NCBI GenBank assembly: GCA_002474325.1
Contig: DKNL01000285.1
Location: forward strand, 3,745 to 21,064
Source of the DNA: Opitutales bacterium UBA7389
GTDB lineage: Bacteria; Verrucomicrobiota; Verrucomicrobiia; Opitutales; Opitutaceae
Direction of reading: 5' to 3'
DNA length: 17,320 nt
The position numbers were made by a program, and so were the translations under genes. The notes beneath the pieces are model-generated. The model made no database searches. It was not told the origin of the DNA and worked only from the letters and a program-made list of their open reading frames with translations. Positions 1 through 6,695 of this stretch are shown here, in pieces. Position 1 is the stretch's first letter; each line of letters starts with the position of its first letter.

Positions 1-25
1 GGTTCTACCACTAAACTATACCCGC
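1..25 (-). tRNA. tRNA-Gly, 5' part only (cut by window edge)
   Basis: Read on the minus strand, these bases give a G-C-G-G-G-T-A acceptor 5' strand, the TA linker and a D arm GTTTAGTGGTAGAAC followed by C. This is the typical 5' third of bacterial tRNA-Gly, probably the GCC isoacceptor. The anticodon lies outside the window, so the isotype rests on resemblance of this segment alone. A promoter-like sequence lies directly upstream. Confidence 0.8.
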
Positions 26-40
26 TTCGAAAAGGAGGAC

Positions 41-70
41 ATACGATCGATCGCTTGGCGGGCAGGTCAA
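41..70 (-). promoter_or_regulatory. Probable sigma-70 promoter of the tRNA-Gly gene
   Basis: On the minus strand a TTGACC -35 element (bases 70-65) is followed after 18 bases by TCGTAT (46-41), a weak -10. The predicted start near base 34 leaves a short leader of about 9 bases before the tRNA. The strong -35 and position fit a stable-RNA promoter; the -10 matches consensus at only three positions. Confidence 0.45.
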
Positions 71-605
71 GTTCTTTTCTGATAAAGCCATTTTAATCAA
101 AAGTTAGTTTTACCTGAAATCGCTCAAACGTTTCCGGCGAGCACCTTGTTTGTAAAAAATTCAGTCAAGATTTAACGATTTGTAAGTAGTTGTGGAATAG
201 CTAAGTAACAATTCGGATAAAGATGTGCGAGTGGCATTGATAGACATGTGTCTAAAAACAATTAATAATGCTCGTGAGCTTAGGAAACTGCCGGATTCGG
301 CTCTTCTTGTTTTCGGGATCCGCCTAGCTTCCACAGGCTTTTCGGGCAAAAAGGCTCCTGGCCTCGTCTTCGCTTCGGTCTTTCGCTGTGAAACTTTAAA
401 GTAGCTCGGACTAAACGAACTATTTTCTATAACCGCTAAGATCGCGAAGGGTGCAAAGCGCGAGAAACCCAAACCATTGAAATATTAGCGTTTGTTGCGT
501 TTAGAAACCTAAGAATTGTGAAAAGTATGATTTAACGTGTGTTGGCAGAGAGTAGTGGGAAGCGTTTACGAGAATCGCCCCCCCTTCGTTTTCCCATTGC
601 TTTGA
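71..605. other. Long non-coding region before hflK
   Basis: I see no credible gene in about 530 bases. The only open frame of note (161-472, minus strand) encodes a low-complexity basic peptide with no recognisable domain. A TATGAT (526-531) could be the -10 of a promoter reading toward hflK, but no good -35 lies at the right distance (best is TTAGAA at 501-506, 19-base spacer). A run of seven C (578-584) lies just upstream of hflK. Nothing else is supportable. Confidence 0.5.
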
Positions 606-1625
606 ATGCGCTTTCCTGAAACATCGGGGGGAATGGGCGAGAATATAGAATTCAACCTTCCCCGGAATTTCAGGGAATTCCGAGCTCGGGCATCATCGAT
701 CTTTTGGATTTTGATAGGCATCCTGGTAGCGGCAGCAGCCTTAACTAGCATCTACACAGTAGAGGCCCAGTCCCAGGGTGTTGTGCTTCGTTTCGGCAAA
801 TACGTGAAAACAGTCGATCCAGGGATTCAGGTAAAACTGCCATTTGGCATCGATCAGGTGTTGATCGTTCAGGTCAGGCGCCAATTGCAGCAGGAGTTTG
901 GTTTTGCCACACGGGGGGGAACGAATTCAGCTCAGTACAATCCCTCTCAAACGGAACGCAATTTCGAGCGCAGCATGGTGACGGGAGATTTGAACGCCGC
1001 TACGGTTGAATGGATTGTCCAATACCGCATCCAGGATCCGAGGCTATTCCTTTTCAAGGTCAGGGAGCCGTCATTGACCTTGAGGGACATCTCCGAGTCA
1101 GTAATGAGGTCTGTTGTCGGAGATCGAACGGTCGACGAGGTGATCACCGTTGGACGTCAGGAAATTGAGAGTGAGGCCACTATTCACATGCAAAGGCTCG
1201 TGAATAAATACGAACTCGGTCTCAGCATCGACCAGGTACAACTCAAGGACGTCAATCCTCCCCAGCCGGTTCAACCTTCTTTTAACGAGGTCAATCAAGC
1301 TCAACAGGAGCGGGAGAAAATGATCAACGTTGCCAACGGGGAGTACAATAAAGTGGTGCCTCGAGCCCGAGGTGAGGCGGAACAGCGTATTCAGTCCGCC
1401 GAAGGTTATGCTCTCAAGAGAGTCAACGAGGCGGAAGGTGATGTGGCTCGTTTCAACGCCATCTTGGAAGAATATTTGAAGGCCCCAGAAGTCACGAAAC
1501 GGCGACTCTATCTGGAAACGATGCAGGAAGTGATTCCGCGATTGGGCCGCAAGATTATCATAGACGAGGAAGCTCAGCAGATCCTGCCGCTTCTGCAACT
1601 AAATCAGGACACGCCAACTCGCTAA
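606..1625 (+). CDS. hflK: HflK-type SPFH/Band 7 protein, FtsH protease modulator
   Basis: HflK forms, with HflC, a large inner-membrane complex with its bulk on the periplasmic side that restrains the AAA protease FtsH. The 339-residue product has a short cytoplasmic N-terminus, one membrane segment at about 32-50, then an SPFH domain beginning with the family-typical QGVVLRFGKY and DPGIQVKLPF. A helical part follows with NxxxQ/E-rich segments (AQQEREKMI, ARGEAEQ, AEGYALKRVNEAEGD), as expected for HflK. HflC follows after 7 bases, the usual gene order. The start is uncertain: ATG 606 has no Shine-Dalgarno, and ATG 633 has a G-run (626-631) only about 2 bases upstream. Starting at 633 would give MGENIEF and lose nine residues. 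The family call is secure; the FtsH partner is not in this window. Confidence 0.9.
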   Translation: MRFPETSGGMGENIEFNLPRNFREFRARASSIFWILIGILVAAAALTSIYTVEAQSQGVVLRFGKYVKTVDPGIQVKLPFGIDQVLIVQVRRQLQQEFGFATRGGTNSAQYNPSQTERNFERSMVTGDLNAATVEWIVQYRIQDPRLFLFKVREPSLTLRDISESVMRSVVGDRTVDEVITVGRQEIESEATIHMQRLVNKYELGLSIDQVQLKDVNPPQPVQPSFNEVNQAQQEREKMINVANGEYNKVVPRARGEAEQRIQSAEGYALKRVNEAEGDVARFNAILEEYLKAPEVTKRRLYLETMQEVIPRLGRKIIIDEEAQQILPLLQLNQDTPTR

Positions 1626-1632
1626 ACAACCG

Positions 1633-2595
1633 ATGAAAAAAGTAGCAGGTTCGTTCATAGTACTCCTCATTCTCGCTGGAATTGTCGTCCTTTTCGCGTC
1701 GGCCTACACCGTGCATGAAACCAAGCAGGTGATCATCACCCAGTTCGGCAAACCCGTGGGCGATCCAATCACCCGGTCCGGACTGCATTTCCGTACCCCT
1801 TTTGTGCAAACGGTGCACATGATTGAAAAGCGGTTTCTCGAGTGGGATGGCCGGCCGACCGAAATGCCGACCAAGGACAAGACCTACATTGAGGTCGATA
1901 CCTTTGGCCGCTGGCGGATCAGCGATGCTAAACAGTACTTCGAGCGGTTACGTGACGAACGAAGTGCCGAGTCACGCTTGGACAACATATTGGGAAGCGA
2001 AACTCGAAACGCTATCGCGAAGCATGAGCTGATTGAAGTTATCCGTACGACCATAGATCGCGAACCGTCACGAGATGCCTCGCTCGTGGATACGCCCGGA
2101 AATATAGGGATTCTATACCCGATCACGCTGGGGAGGGCTGCGATCGAGCAGGAAATTTTCGAGAACGCTGCTTCTAAGCTCAAGGATTTCGGTATCGAGC
2201 TATTGGATATACGATTCAAGCGGATCAATTACAATAACAGCGTGCGGCAACGGATCTACGAACGTATGATCAGCGAGCGGCAGCAGATCGCGGAGCGTTT
2301 TCGTTCCGAAGGGGCGGGCGAAGCGGCTAAGATAACCGGCAAGAAGGAGCGCGATCTTCAGGAAATTGAGTCGGAAGCCTATAAGGCGGTTGAAACCATT
2401 CGCGGCCAGGCAGACGCGCAGGCGACGCAGATTTACGCTAACGTGTTTAATCAAAGCGATAAATCCGTCGAGTTCTATGAATTTACCAAGTCCTTAGAGT
2501 CCTACGGGCGCATACTGAATGAGGATGCTACACTCATCCTTTCGACGGACACCGAGCTCTTCAAATTTCTCAAGGATATTGAACCAGAGGAGTAG
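1633..2595 (+). CDS. hflC: HflC-type SPFH/Band 7 protein, FtsH protease modulator
   Basis: Partner of HflK in the membrane complex that modulates FtsH-dependent proteolysis. The 320 residues are the normal HflC length. An N-terminal anchor (about 4-25, rich in V, L, I) precedes the SPFH domain with the sequence VHETKQVIITQFGKP and a RSGLHFRTPF turn, both characteristic of HflC. Further on come EIESEAYKAVETIRGQADAQA, the long helix typical of the stalk, and a FYEFTKSLESY segment near residue 280, which matches the conserved HflC C-terminal region. It follows hflK by 7 bases, so the two are very probably cotranscribed. No Shine-Dalgarno precedes the ATG, so translation may be coupled to hflK. 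Confidence 0.92.
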   Translation: MKKVAGSFIVLLILAGIVVLFASAYTVHETKQVIITQFGKPVGDPITRSGLHFRTPFVQTVHMIEKRFLEWDGRPTEMPTKDKTYIEVDTFGRWRISDAKQYFERLRDERSAESRLDNILGSETRNAIAKHELIEVIRTTIDREPSRDASLVDTPGNIGILYPITLGRAAIEQEIFENAASKLKDFGIELLDIRFKRINYNNSVRQRIYERMISERQQIAERFRSEGAGEAAKITGKKERDLQEIESEAYKAVETIRGQADAQATQIYANVFNQSDKSVEFYEFTKSLESYGRILNEDATLILSTDTELFKFLKDIEPEE

Positions 2596-2624
2596 GTCTC
2601 TCGAGGGATAATATTTTCGGAAGC

Positions 2625-3887
2625 GTGCTGAACGTCCTGAAATCATTTCTGGCGATTGTTGTCGTTTCCGCCATTGGCTATCAACTGGCTCAAATTGTTG
2701 ACCGGCTCTACAACGGACCGTCGAGCATCCCGGGGAATCGGGCTAGCCAAACTCCAGCAGAGAGCCAGGCGGAAAGGGAAGACGAGCCGCTTCGACGCGA
2801 TGGGGTTATGGAACCGTTGGTGGTAACCTTCCTGGAGGCAGATTTGCTAGAAGGCGAGTTCTCCTTGGAACGAAAACTGGCCACTCTCGATTATTCTCAG
2901 CTGGAGGACTTTTACATCGAAGCGCTGTCTTTTGATCTTCAGAGTGCCAAAGCCTATGAAGCGGCTGGTTTAGCTTTGCAGAAAATCGCGACGCAGGACG
3001 CTGCCAAAGCGTTGGGGCTTCTTTACACGCTTACACCTGCGGAGAAGGAGCGTTTGTCTACGGAGCTCGCAGTTGGCTGGGCTCGCGCGGATCCGAACTC
3101 GACTTGGGATTGGATCGATTCCGCGTGGTTGGACTCTAGTGGAGCTTACATTGATCGGCAGTTGCAGAACGGTCTATTCCGCGAAACGTTAGACGTCGTG
3201 CTCGAGGAGCATGAAGACTATCAAATGGCGGCGGGTATGCTCGCCAGCGTTGTCGAACCCGACCTGAAACTTGAGCTAGCGGATTTGATCGCATTCCACG
3301 TTGTATCTAAAAATCCTGCCGAGGCCTTGGAGCGCATGCGCTTTCAAAGCGACGATTTGCTGGATTCGGCGATTATGGATGCCGTCATTGAAGAGTGGGC
3401 CCAACGGGATTCAATTGGAGCGATGGAGTGGACATTGGCAAATCAGCGACAAGTTACCAGCGTGGGAGCGAAGGAAATCGCCAAGGATCTCCTGCTAAAC
3501 GGTGTTCGCGATGGGCTGATCGACTTTCATGCGAATTTGCAAAGCCAATATAAAAGGGATTCGGTGGCTTCAGAAGGGGCCCGTCTGTTGGCCAGACGAG
3601 AACCGATCGAATCGATCGCCTGGCTCGCCGCGATCGAATCCACCCGGGATCGCTACCAAGCTTATTACGACTCGCTATATGAGATCGGGCATGACGATTT
3701 TGAGAGTACGGTGGAGTTTGCGGAACTCGCCAACAGCGTAGCCAACCTAGATAGGGAGACAGCTTACTTTGAAGCCCTGCAAAGCTGGACGCTTGTCGAT
3801 CCAGAACGCGTAAAGGTGTATCTAGATTCTAGCGACGATTTCGTAGATAGTCTACGGTTCGCTCAGCTTCGGAGCGGGCTGGAGTAG
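2625..3887 (+). CDS. Membrane-anchored alpha-helical repeat protein, function unknown
   Basis: I do not recognise a named family. The 420-residue product has a hydrophobic N-terminal segment (about 3-22) suited to a signal anchor, then a Pro/Ser/Glu-rich linker, then an all-helical region. A motif with the pattern W/L-A-x-x-[D/E]-[P]-x-x-[A/V]-x-x-W/Y recurs at residues 152-163, 258-269, 322-333 and 388-399, with 11 residues between the two aromatic or hydrophobic ends each time. Such repeats resemble HEAT- or TPR-like scaffolds, and similar W-A-x-x-D-P repeats are common in verrucomicrobial secreted proteins. It starts with GTG 29 bases after hflC stops, so it is probably cotranscribed and may act with HflKC at the membrane; that role is inference from position only. 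No catalytic motif is visible. Confidence 0.75.
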   Translation: MLNVLKSFLAIVVVSAIGYQLAQIVDRLYNGPSSIPGNRASQTPAESQAEREDEPLRRDGVMEPLVVTFLEADLLEGEFSLERKLATLDYSQLEDFYIEALSFDLQSAKAYEAAGLALQKIATQDAAKALGLLYTLTPAEKERLSTELAVGWARADPNSTWDWIDSAWLDSSGAYIDRQLQNGLFRETLDVVLEEHEDYQMAAGMLASVVEPDLKLELADLIAFHVVSKNPAEALERMRFQSDDLLDSAIMDAVIEEWAQRDSIGAMEWTLANQRQVTSVGAKEIAKDLLLNGVRDGLIDFHANLQSQYKRDSVASEGARLLARREPIESIAWLAAIESTRDRYQAYYDSLYEIGHDDFESTVEFAELANSVANLDRETAYFEALQSWTLVDPERVKVYLDSSDDFVDSLRFAQLRSGLE

Positions 3888-4266
3888 CGTAGGTATCCAG
3901 TCTGTGTTTTGGTAGCGGGCGCCCTCATAAGTAAAAACCTTAGCGTTCTAAACTTCATTGTTTGGAATCGGCTTAATCTCTTTCAAACTTGGCTAGGCTC
4001 TATTGGCCCCGCCGATGACAGGTGCCCTCTCGAAGTGCCAAGCAGAGTTCCGTGCTTCGCCTTCGTCCGTACGCTACAGGTTAACTAGAATCGGCCTATA
4101 AAAACCCGCCCCTTGGGGTGGCATTACCTTTTTCCCATACCTGCCCGCACCTGAGTAAGGGCCATAGTGATTAAAGAGATTTGGTGGATTTGAGCAAAGG
4201 AAGATTTATACGTATTTCCGCCAATTATTCCCCCATTTTTTACTTAACATTGACGAGGTGATTCGC
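3888..4266. other. Intergenic region between the hfl cluster and the DUF3127 gene
   Basis: No open frame here is convincing. The region holds one terminator-like hairpin (listed separately) and a stretch at about 4015-4082 whose texture (CTTCGCCTTCGTCC, a CGTACG palindrome) suggests a dispersed intergenic repeat, although no second copy occurs in this window. No clear promoter for the DUF3127 gene was found. Confidence 0.4.
4100..4133 (+). terminator. Possible (bidirectional) rho-independent terminator
   Basis: Bases 4106-4112 pair with 4115-4121 (CCGCCCC with GGGGTGG, one G-T pair; the innermost pairs must open to give a loop). On the plus strand five T follow after seven bases (4129-4133). 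On the minus strand five T follow after a single base (4104-4100), which is the better terminator geometry. It could end the hflK-hflC transcript about 220 bases downstream of the last gene, but no minus-strand gene needs it. Confidence 0.35.
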
Positions 4267-4626
4267 TTGATTAGCTACATGTACGAATTGGAAGGCACGG
4301 TTAAGCTGATAGACGATACGCAAACCTTTGGCAGTGGGTTTAAGAAGCGAGAATTTGTAGTTACCTCGGAGGAGAAATTTCCCCAAGAGATCAAGTTTGA
4401 GTGCACGAAAGAAAAAATCGAGCTGCTGGACAAAGTTAGAACTGGCGATCGAGTCAAAGTTAGTTTCAATATTCGAGGCAACGAGTATAAAGGCCGTTAC
4501 TATGTGAATCTCCAAGCTTGGCGGATTGAGCACGGAGGTGGCGAAGTCGATAGCAACCTGGCCGATGTGACTGATTCATCCTCGGGTGAGGGGAATCTAG
4601 ACGATTTGGAAGAGTCGCCTTTTTAG
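4267..4626 (+). CDS. DUF3127 domain protein, OB-fold/SSB-like
   Basis: A small acidic protein of the DUF3127 family, which is thought to have an OB fold related to single-stranded-DNA-binding proteins; its exact role is not established. The family pattern is visible: YELEGTVKLI at the start, a T-F-x-S-G-F-x-K-R-E-F-V-V-T strand pair, then PQEIKFEC, and near the end the strands VKVSFNIRGNEYKGRYYVNLQAWRIE. The last 30 residues are an acidic, Ser-rich tail ending in EESPF, similar in style to the acidic tip of SSB proteins. Start choice: a GAGGTG at 4255-4260 lies 6 bases before TTG 4267, which I prefer. GTG 4258 lies inside that sequence, and ATG 4279 is the shortest option and keeps the whole domain. 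It converges with the next gene on the other strand. Confidence 0.8.
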   Translation: MISYMYELEGTVKLIDDTQTFGSGFKKREFVVTSEEKFPQEIKFECTKEKIELLDKVRTGDRVKVSFNIRGNEYKGRYYVNLQAWRIEHGGGEVDSNLADVTDSSSGEGNLDDLEESPF

Positions 4627-4760
4627 CTTTTCAGACCCCAATGGTAGACCGGCTTCCCCAGCCAGCCGCTCGAGTCTGCTCGCGCTGCCCTGGGATCAGT
4701 CTTGGTCCCGCAGCAGCGGGTCTATGCCCGACATGCAAGCAGTCTTACCGTATTCAACAG

Positions 4761-5273
4761 TCACTCAGCGTTTTCACCGTAAAGCCTCTCTGCCCGTTTC
4801 CATCGATTACCTTTGAACGGGGCTGCTTCCGCTGGGATCGCCAGACAGGCGTATACCCAAGCGGGAAGGATGCGTCCATCGTTTCTCCTGACAGGTATGA
4901 CCATCCGCTGGTAGACGCTATTTGATCCCACAGAAAAGCCCTCCCAGGTGTCAGATTTGTCAAAAGCGTTGGATTCGAGAGGGATTTCGATAAGCTCGCC
5001 CTCAATGCTTGGCGGTTTTGCATATGCGTAAGAACAGGATTCTAGACGAGAGCAGGCTAGTTCCCAATCCGCATCCCATTCGTAGCTAGCCGTGACGACT
5101 TTGATGTTGGGCTCGACCAACAGGATGGGGTATCCCTCTTTTAATGTATAGAGGCTCCCGGGAGCCTTCGCAGGGCTTGCGGATAGCCTAACAGGTCCAT
5201 GGAGGCTACTTTCTTGCTCCTCGGCCCGCAGTGTACCGTAGGCGAAGAGGAATTGGGACCGAATAGCTGCCAT
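4761..5273 (-). CDS. Gamma-glutamylcyclotransferase-like (GGCT/AIG2) protein
   Basis: Members of this fold cleave gamma-glutamyl amine or amino-acid bonds by cyclising the glutamyl group to 5-oxoproline; the substrate here is unknown. The hallmark FAYGTLR is at residues 10-16. It is followed by GSLYTLKEGYPIL (39-51), which matches the G-x-L-Y-x-(x)-Y-P strand of the family, and by SYEWDADWELACSRLESCSYAY. There, Glu78 in R-L-E is the likely catalytic acid by alignment with YtfP/GGACT-type proteins. A closing strand AWVYACLA is also present. The 170 residues fit the family and no signal peptide is seen, so the protein is cytoplasmic. ATG 5273 is used; a TTG three bases upstream is an alternative. 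Its 3' end faces the DUF3127 gene and its 5' end faces the DUF3570 operon. Confidence 0.75.
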   Translation of the reverse strand: MAAIRSQFLFAYGTLRAEEQESSLHGPVRLSASPAKAPGSLYTLKEGYPILLVEPNIKVVTASYEWDADWELACSRLESCSYAYAKPPSIEGELIEIPLESNAFDKSDTWEGFSVGSNSVYQRMVIPVRRNDGRILPAWVYACLAIPAEAAPFKGNRWKRAERLYGENAE

Positions 5274-5333
5274 CAATCTTTCGATAGCCTATTCTCAATA
5301 AAAGAGAAGTCTCTAAGTATCGGTTGACGCTAC

Positions 5334-5364
5334 TTGTCAGCGTTTTCTTTCTCACTGCTATAAT
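5334..5364 (+). promoter_or_regulatory. Probable promoter of the DUF3570-ApbE-TlpA-DUF4266 operon
   Basis: A perfect TATAAT (5359-5364) is preceded by TGC, giving an extended -10 (TGnTATAAT). TTGTCA at 5334-5339 can serve as -35 with a long 19-base spacer, which an extended -10 tolerates. Transcription would start near 5371, leaving a leader of about 176 bases before the first gene. The leader carries an AACCGTCA direct repeat (5424-5431 and 5473-5480). It is the best promoter match in the window. Confidence 0.55.
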
Positions 5365-5546
5365 TCTATGAAACTTCCAGCGAAAGAGAGATTGGGGCTC
5401 AATGGGCTCGCCTGAGATTGCGTAACCGTCATTTGAATAATCGCGTTGTTTTTGCAGTTCATGAAACCGGGCAACCGTCAGTCTGCGAAAAAGCTTATTA
5501 ACCTCCCGTCTATTTATTCCATGCAACTAGGTCGACCGCTTTTCTG

Positions 5547-6695
5547 ATGATTCGCTTTGTTCTAACCTGCCGTATTGCCGTTTTGGCCGGGTATCTGTAC
5601 CTTGTGGGACCGCGACTGCTGAATGCCGAAGATCACCTATCTACAAAGTGGCAGGATTACAGTGAGGATGATGGTCGTATTCGGGTTATTTCCAAGTATC
5701 TCGGCTTCGAAAAGCAGGTAAGTAGCGAGCTCATTTTGAAGGGGCACGGCGTGTACGATTCTATTTCAGGGGCGACGCCGACTGGTGTGCCTGCCGAAGA
5801 TGGCGTGAATGTACCACTGTCCAATCTGACTGATGTTCGAGAGGCTGGGGTTGTAGATCTTGATTGGATACGCGGTATCCATACATCGAGCTTCCAATTT
5901 TCCTACAGCTCGGAAGACGATTTTCTTTCCCGCGGCTATGCCTTTTCGCAGACGACGGAAATCAATCAGCGAAACACGGGGATCAATTACGGTATTGGCT
6001 ACATCGATGACTTGGTCCGCCCAAACTTCCTTGATGAAAGCCAACGAAAAGACAGCTATGACTATTTCGTAGGCATAAGCCAGGTGATGGATCCAAACAC
6101 GGTGGTTGCCCTGAATTTCACTTACAGCGACTACAATGGATTCCTTAGCGACCCCTATAAGATCATTCAACGGGAAACGGAGATTCTGCCAGGCCTTTCC
6201 TTGCCGCTGACCTTCCCGGAGAATCGACCTTATAGCCGTGAGCGACGTATTTGGTTTTTCAATGCTAAGCGTTATTTTGATGGGATTGGGGCTAGTTTGG
6301 ATTTTGATTACCGTCATTTTAGCGACACCTGGGGCGTTGAAAGCAATACCTTCGATTTCGAGTGGTACCAAAAGCTAGGAGACAACCTAATTCTGAGACC
6401 CAAGTACCGTTACTATTCGCAAAACGCGGCCGACTTCTATACGCTTGGCCTAACAGGCACGCCTATAGATCCACGCGAATCGACTCCTGGCCTGGCACCC
6501 CATTATTCAGCAGACTATCGTCTTGGAAAATTCGATACGCATACTTACGGATTAAAGATCATCTACAATTTTTGGGAAAAATTTAGCGTAGATGCAGCAT
6601 TCGAGCACTATGAAATGAAAGGGAAGGACGATACGCCGCAGTCGGCTTTCGCGGATGCGGATGTATTGACGATAGGAGCTACGGTATGGTTCTAG
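5547..6695 (+). CDS. DUF3570 outer-membrane beta-barrel with predicted FMN attachment motif
   Basis: First gene of a four-gene operon. A signal peptide (MIRFVLTCRIAVLAGYLYLV..., cleavage likely after LLNA at about residue 27) leads into a protein of amphipathic beta strands rich in Tyr, Phe and Asp (FQFSYSSEDDF, VVALNFTYSDYNGF, GASLDFDYRHFSD, LILRPKYRYYSQ). It ends in V-W-F, the aromatic C-terminus used for barrel assembly. Length (382) and layout fit DUF3570. Just after the first strands lies Y70-D71-S-I-S-G-A-T77-P-T-G, which matches the D-x-x-[ST]-G-A-[ST] motif on which ApbE enzymes attach FMN through the threonine. The next gene is such an enzyme, overlapping by 10 bases. The function is unknown; a role in electron transfer at the outer membrane is my inference. 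The family call is fairly sure, the flavinylation is a prediction. Confidence 0.85.
   Translation: MIRFVLTCRIAVLAGYLYLVGPRLLNAEDHLSTKWQDYSEDDGRIRVISKYLGFEKQVSSELILKGHGVYDSISGATPTGVPAEDGVNVPLSNLTDVREAGVVDLDWIRGIHTSSFQFSYSSEDDFLSRGYAFSQTTEINQRNTGINYGIGYIDDLVRPNFLDESQRKDSYDYFVGISQVMDPNTVVALNFTYSDYNGFLSDPYKIIQRETEILPGLSLPLTFPENRPYSRERRIWFFNAKRYFDGIGASLDFDYRHFSDTWGVESNTFDFEWYQKLGDNLILRPKYRYYSQNAADFYTLGLTGTPIDPRESTPGLAPHYSADYRLGKFDTHTYGLKIIYNFWEKFSVDAAFEHYEMKGKDDTPQSAFADADVLTIGATVWF

Noticed and set aside
161..472. 103-codon open frame on the minus strand in the region before hflK
   Set aside because: Basic, low-complexity translation with no domain, signal peptide or ribosome site; it looks like a chance frame in non-coding DNA.
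1098..1598. 166-codon open frame antisense to hflK
   Set aside because: Lies wholly inside a confident hflK coding region on the other strand; its translation has no recognisable features.
4707..4720. Perfect 5-bp hairpin (CCCGC AGCA GCGGG) between the convergent DUF3127 and GGCT-like genes
   Set aside because: No T-run on either side, so it is not supported as a terminator.
4641..4925. Small plus-strand frame with a CxxC-x14-CxxC pattern that resembles a zinc ribbon
   Set aside because: More than half of it is antisense to the GGCT-like gene, it has no ribosome site, and no family resemblance beyond the cysteines. It would merit a look only if homologues exist.
5405..5460. CCTGAGATTGC in the operon leader, resembling the CTGAGA of TPP riboswitches
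   Set aside because: The second conserved TPP half (ACCCTTTGAACCTGAT...GGATAATACC type) is absent, so only a short chance match remains.
5206..5526. 106-codon minus-strand frame between the GGCT-like gene and the DUF3570 operon
   Set aside because: Runs across the best promoter of the window and into the GGCT-like gene; the translation shows no domain.
5766..6371. 201-codon open frame antisense to the DUF3570 gene
   Set aside because: The plus-strand frame has a signal peptide, barrel strands and operon context, so the antisense frame is a shadow.
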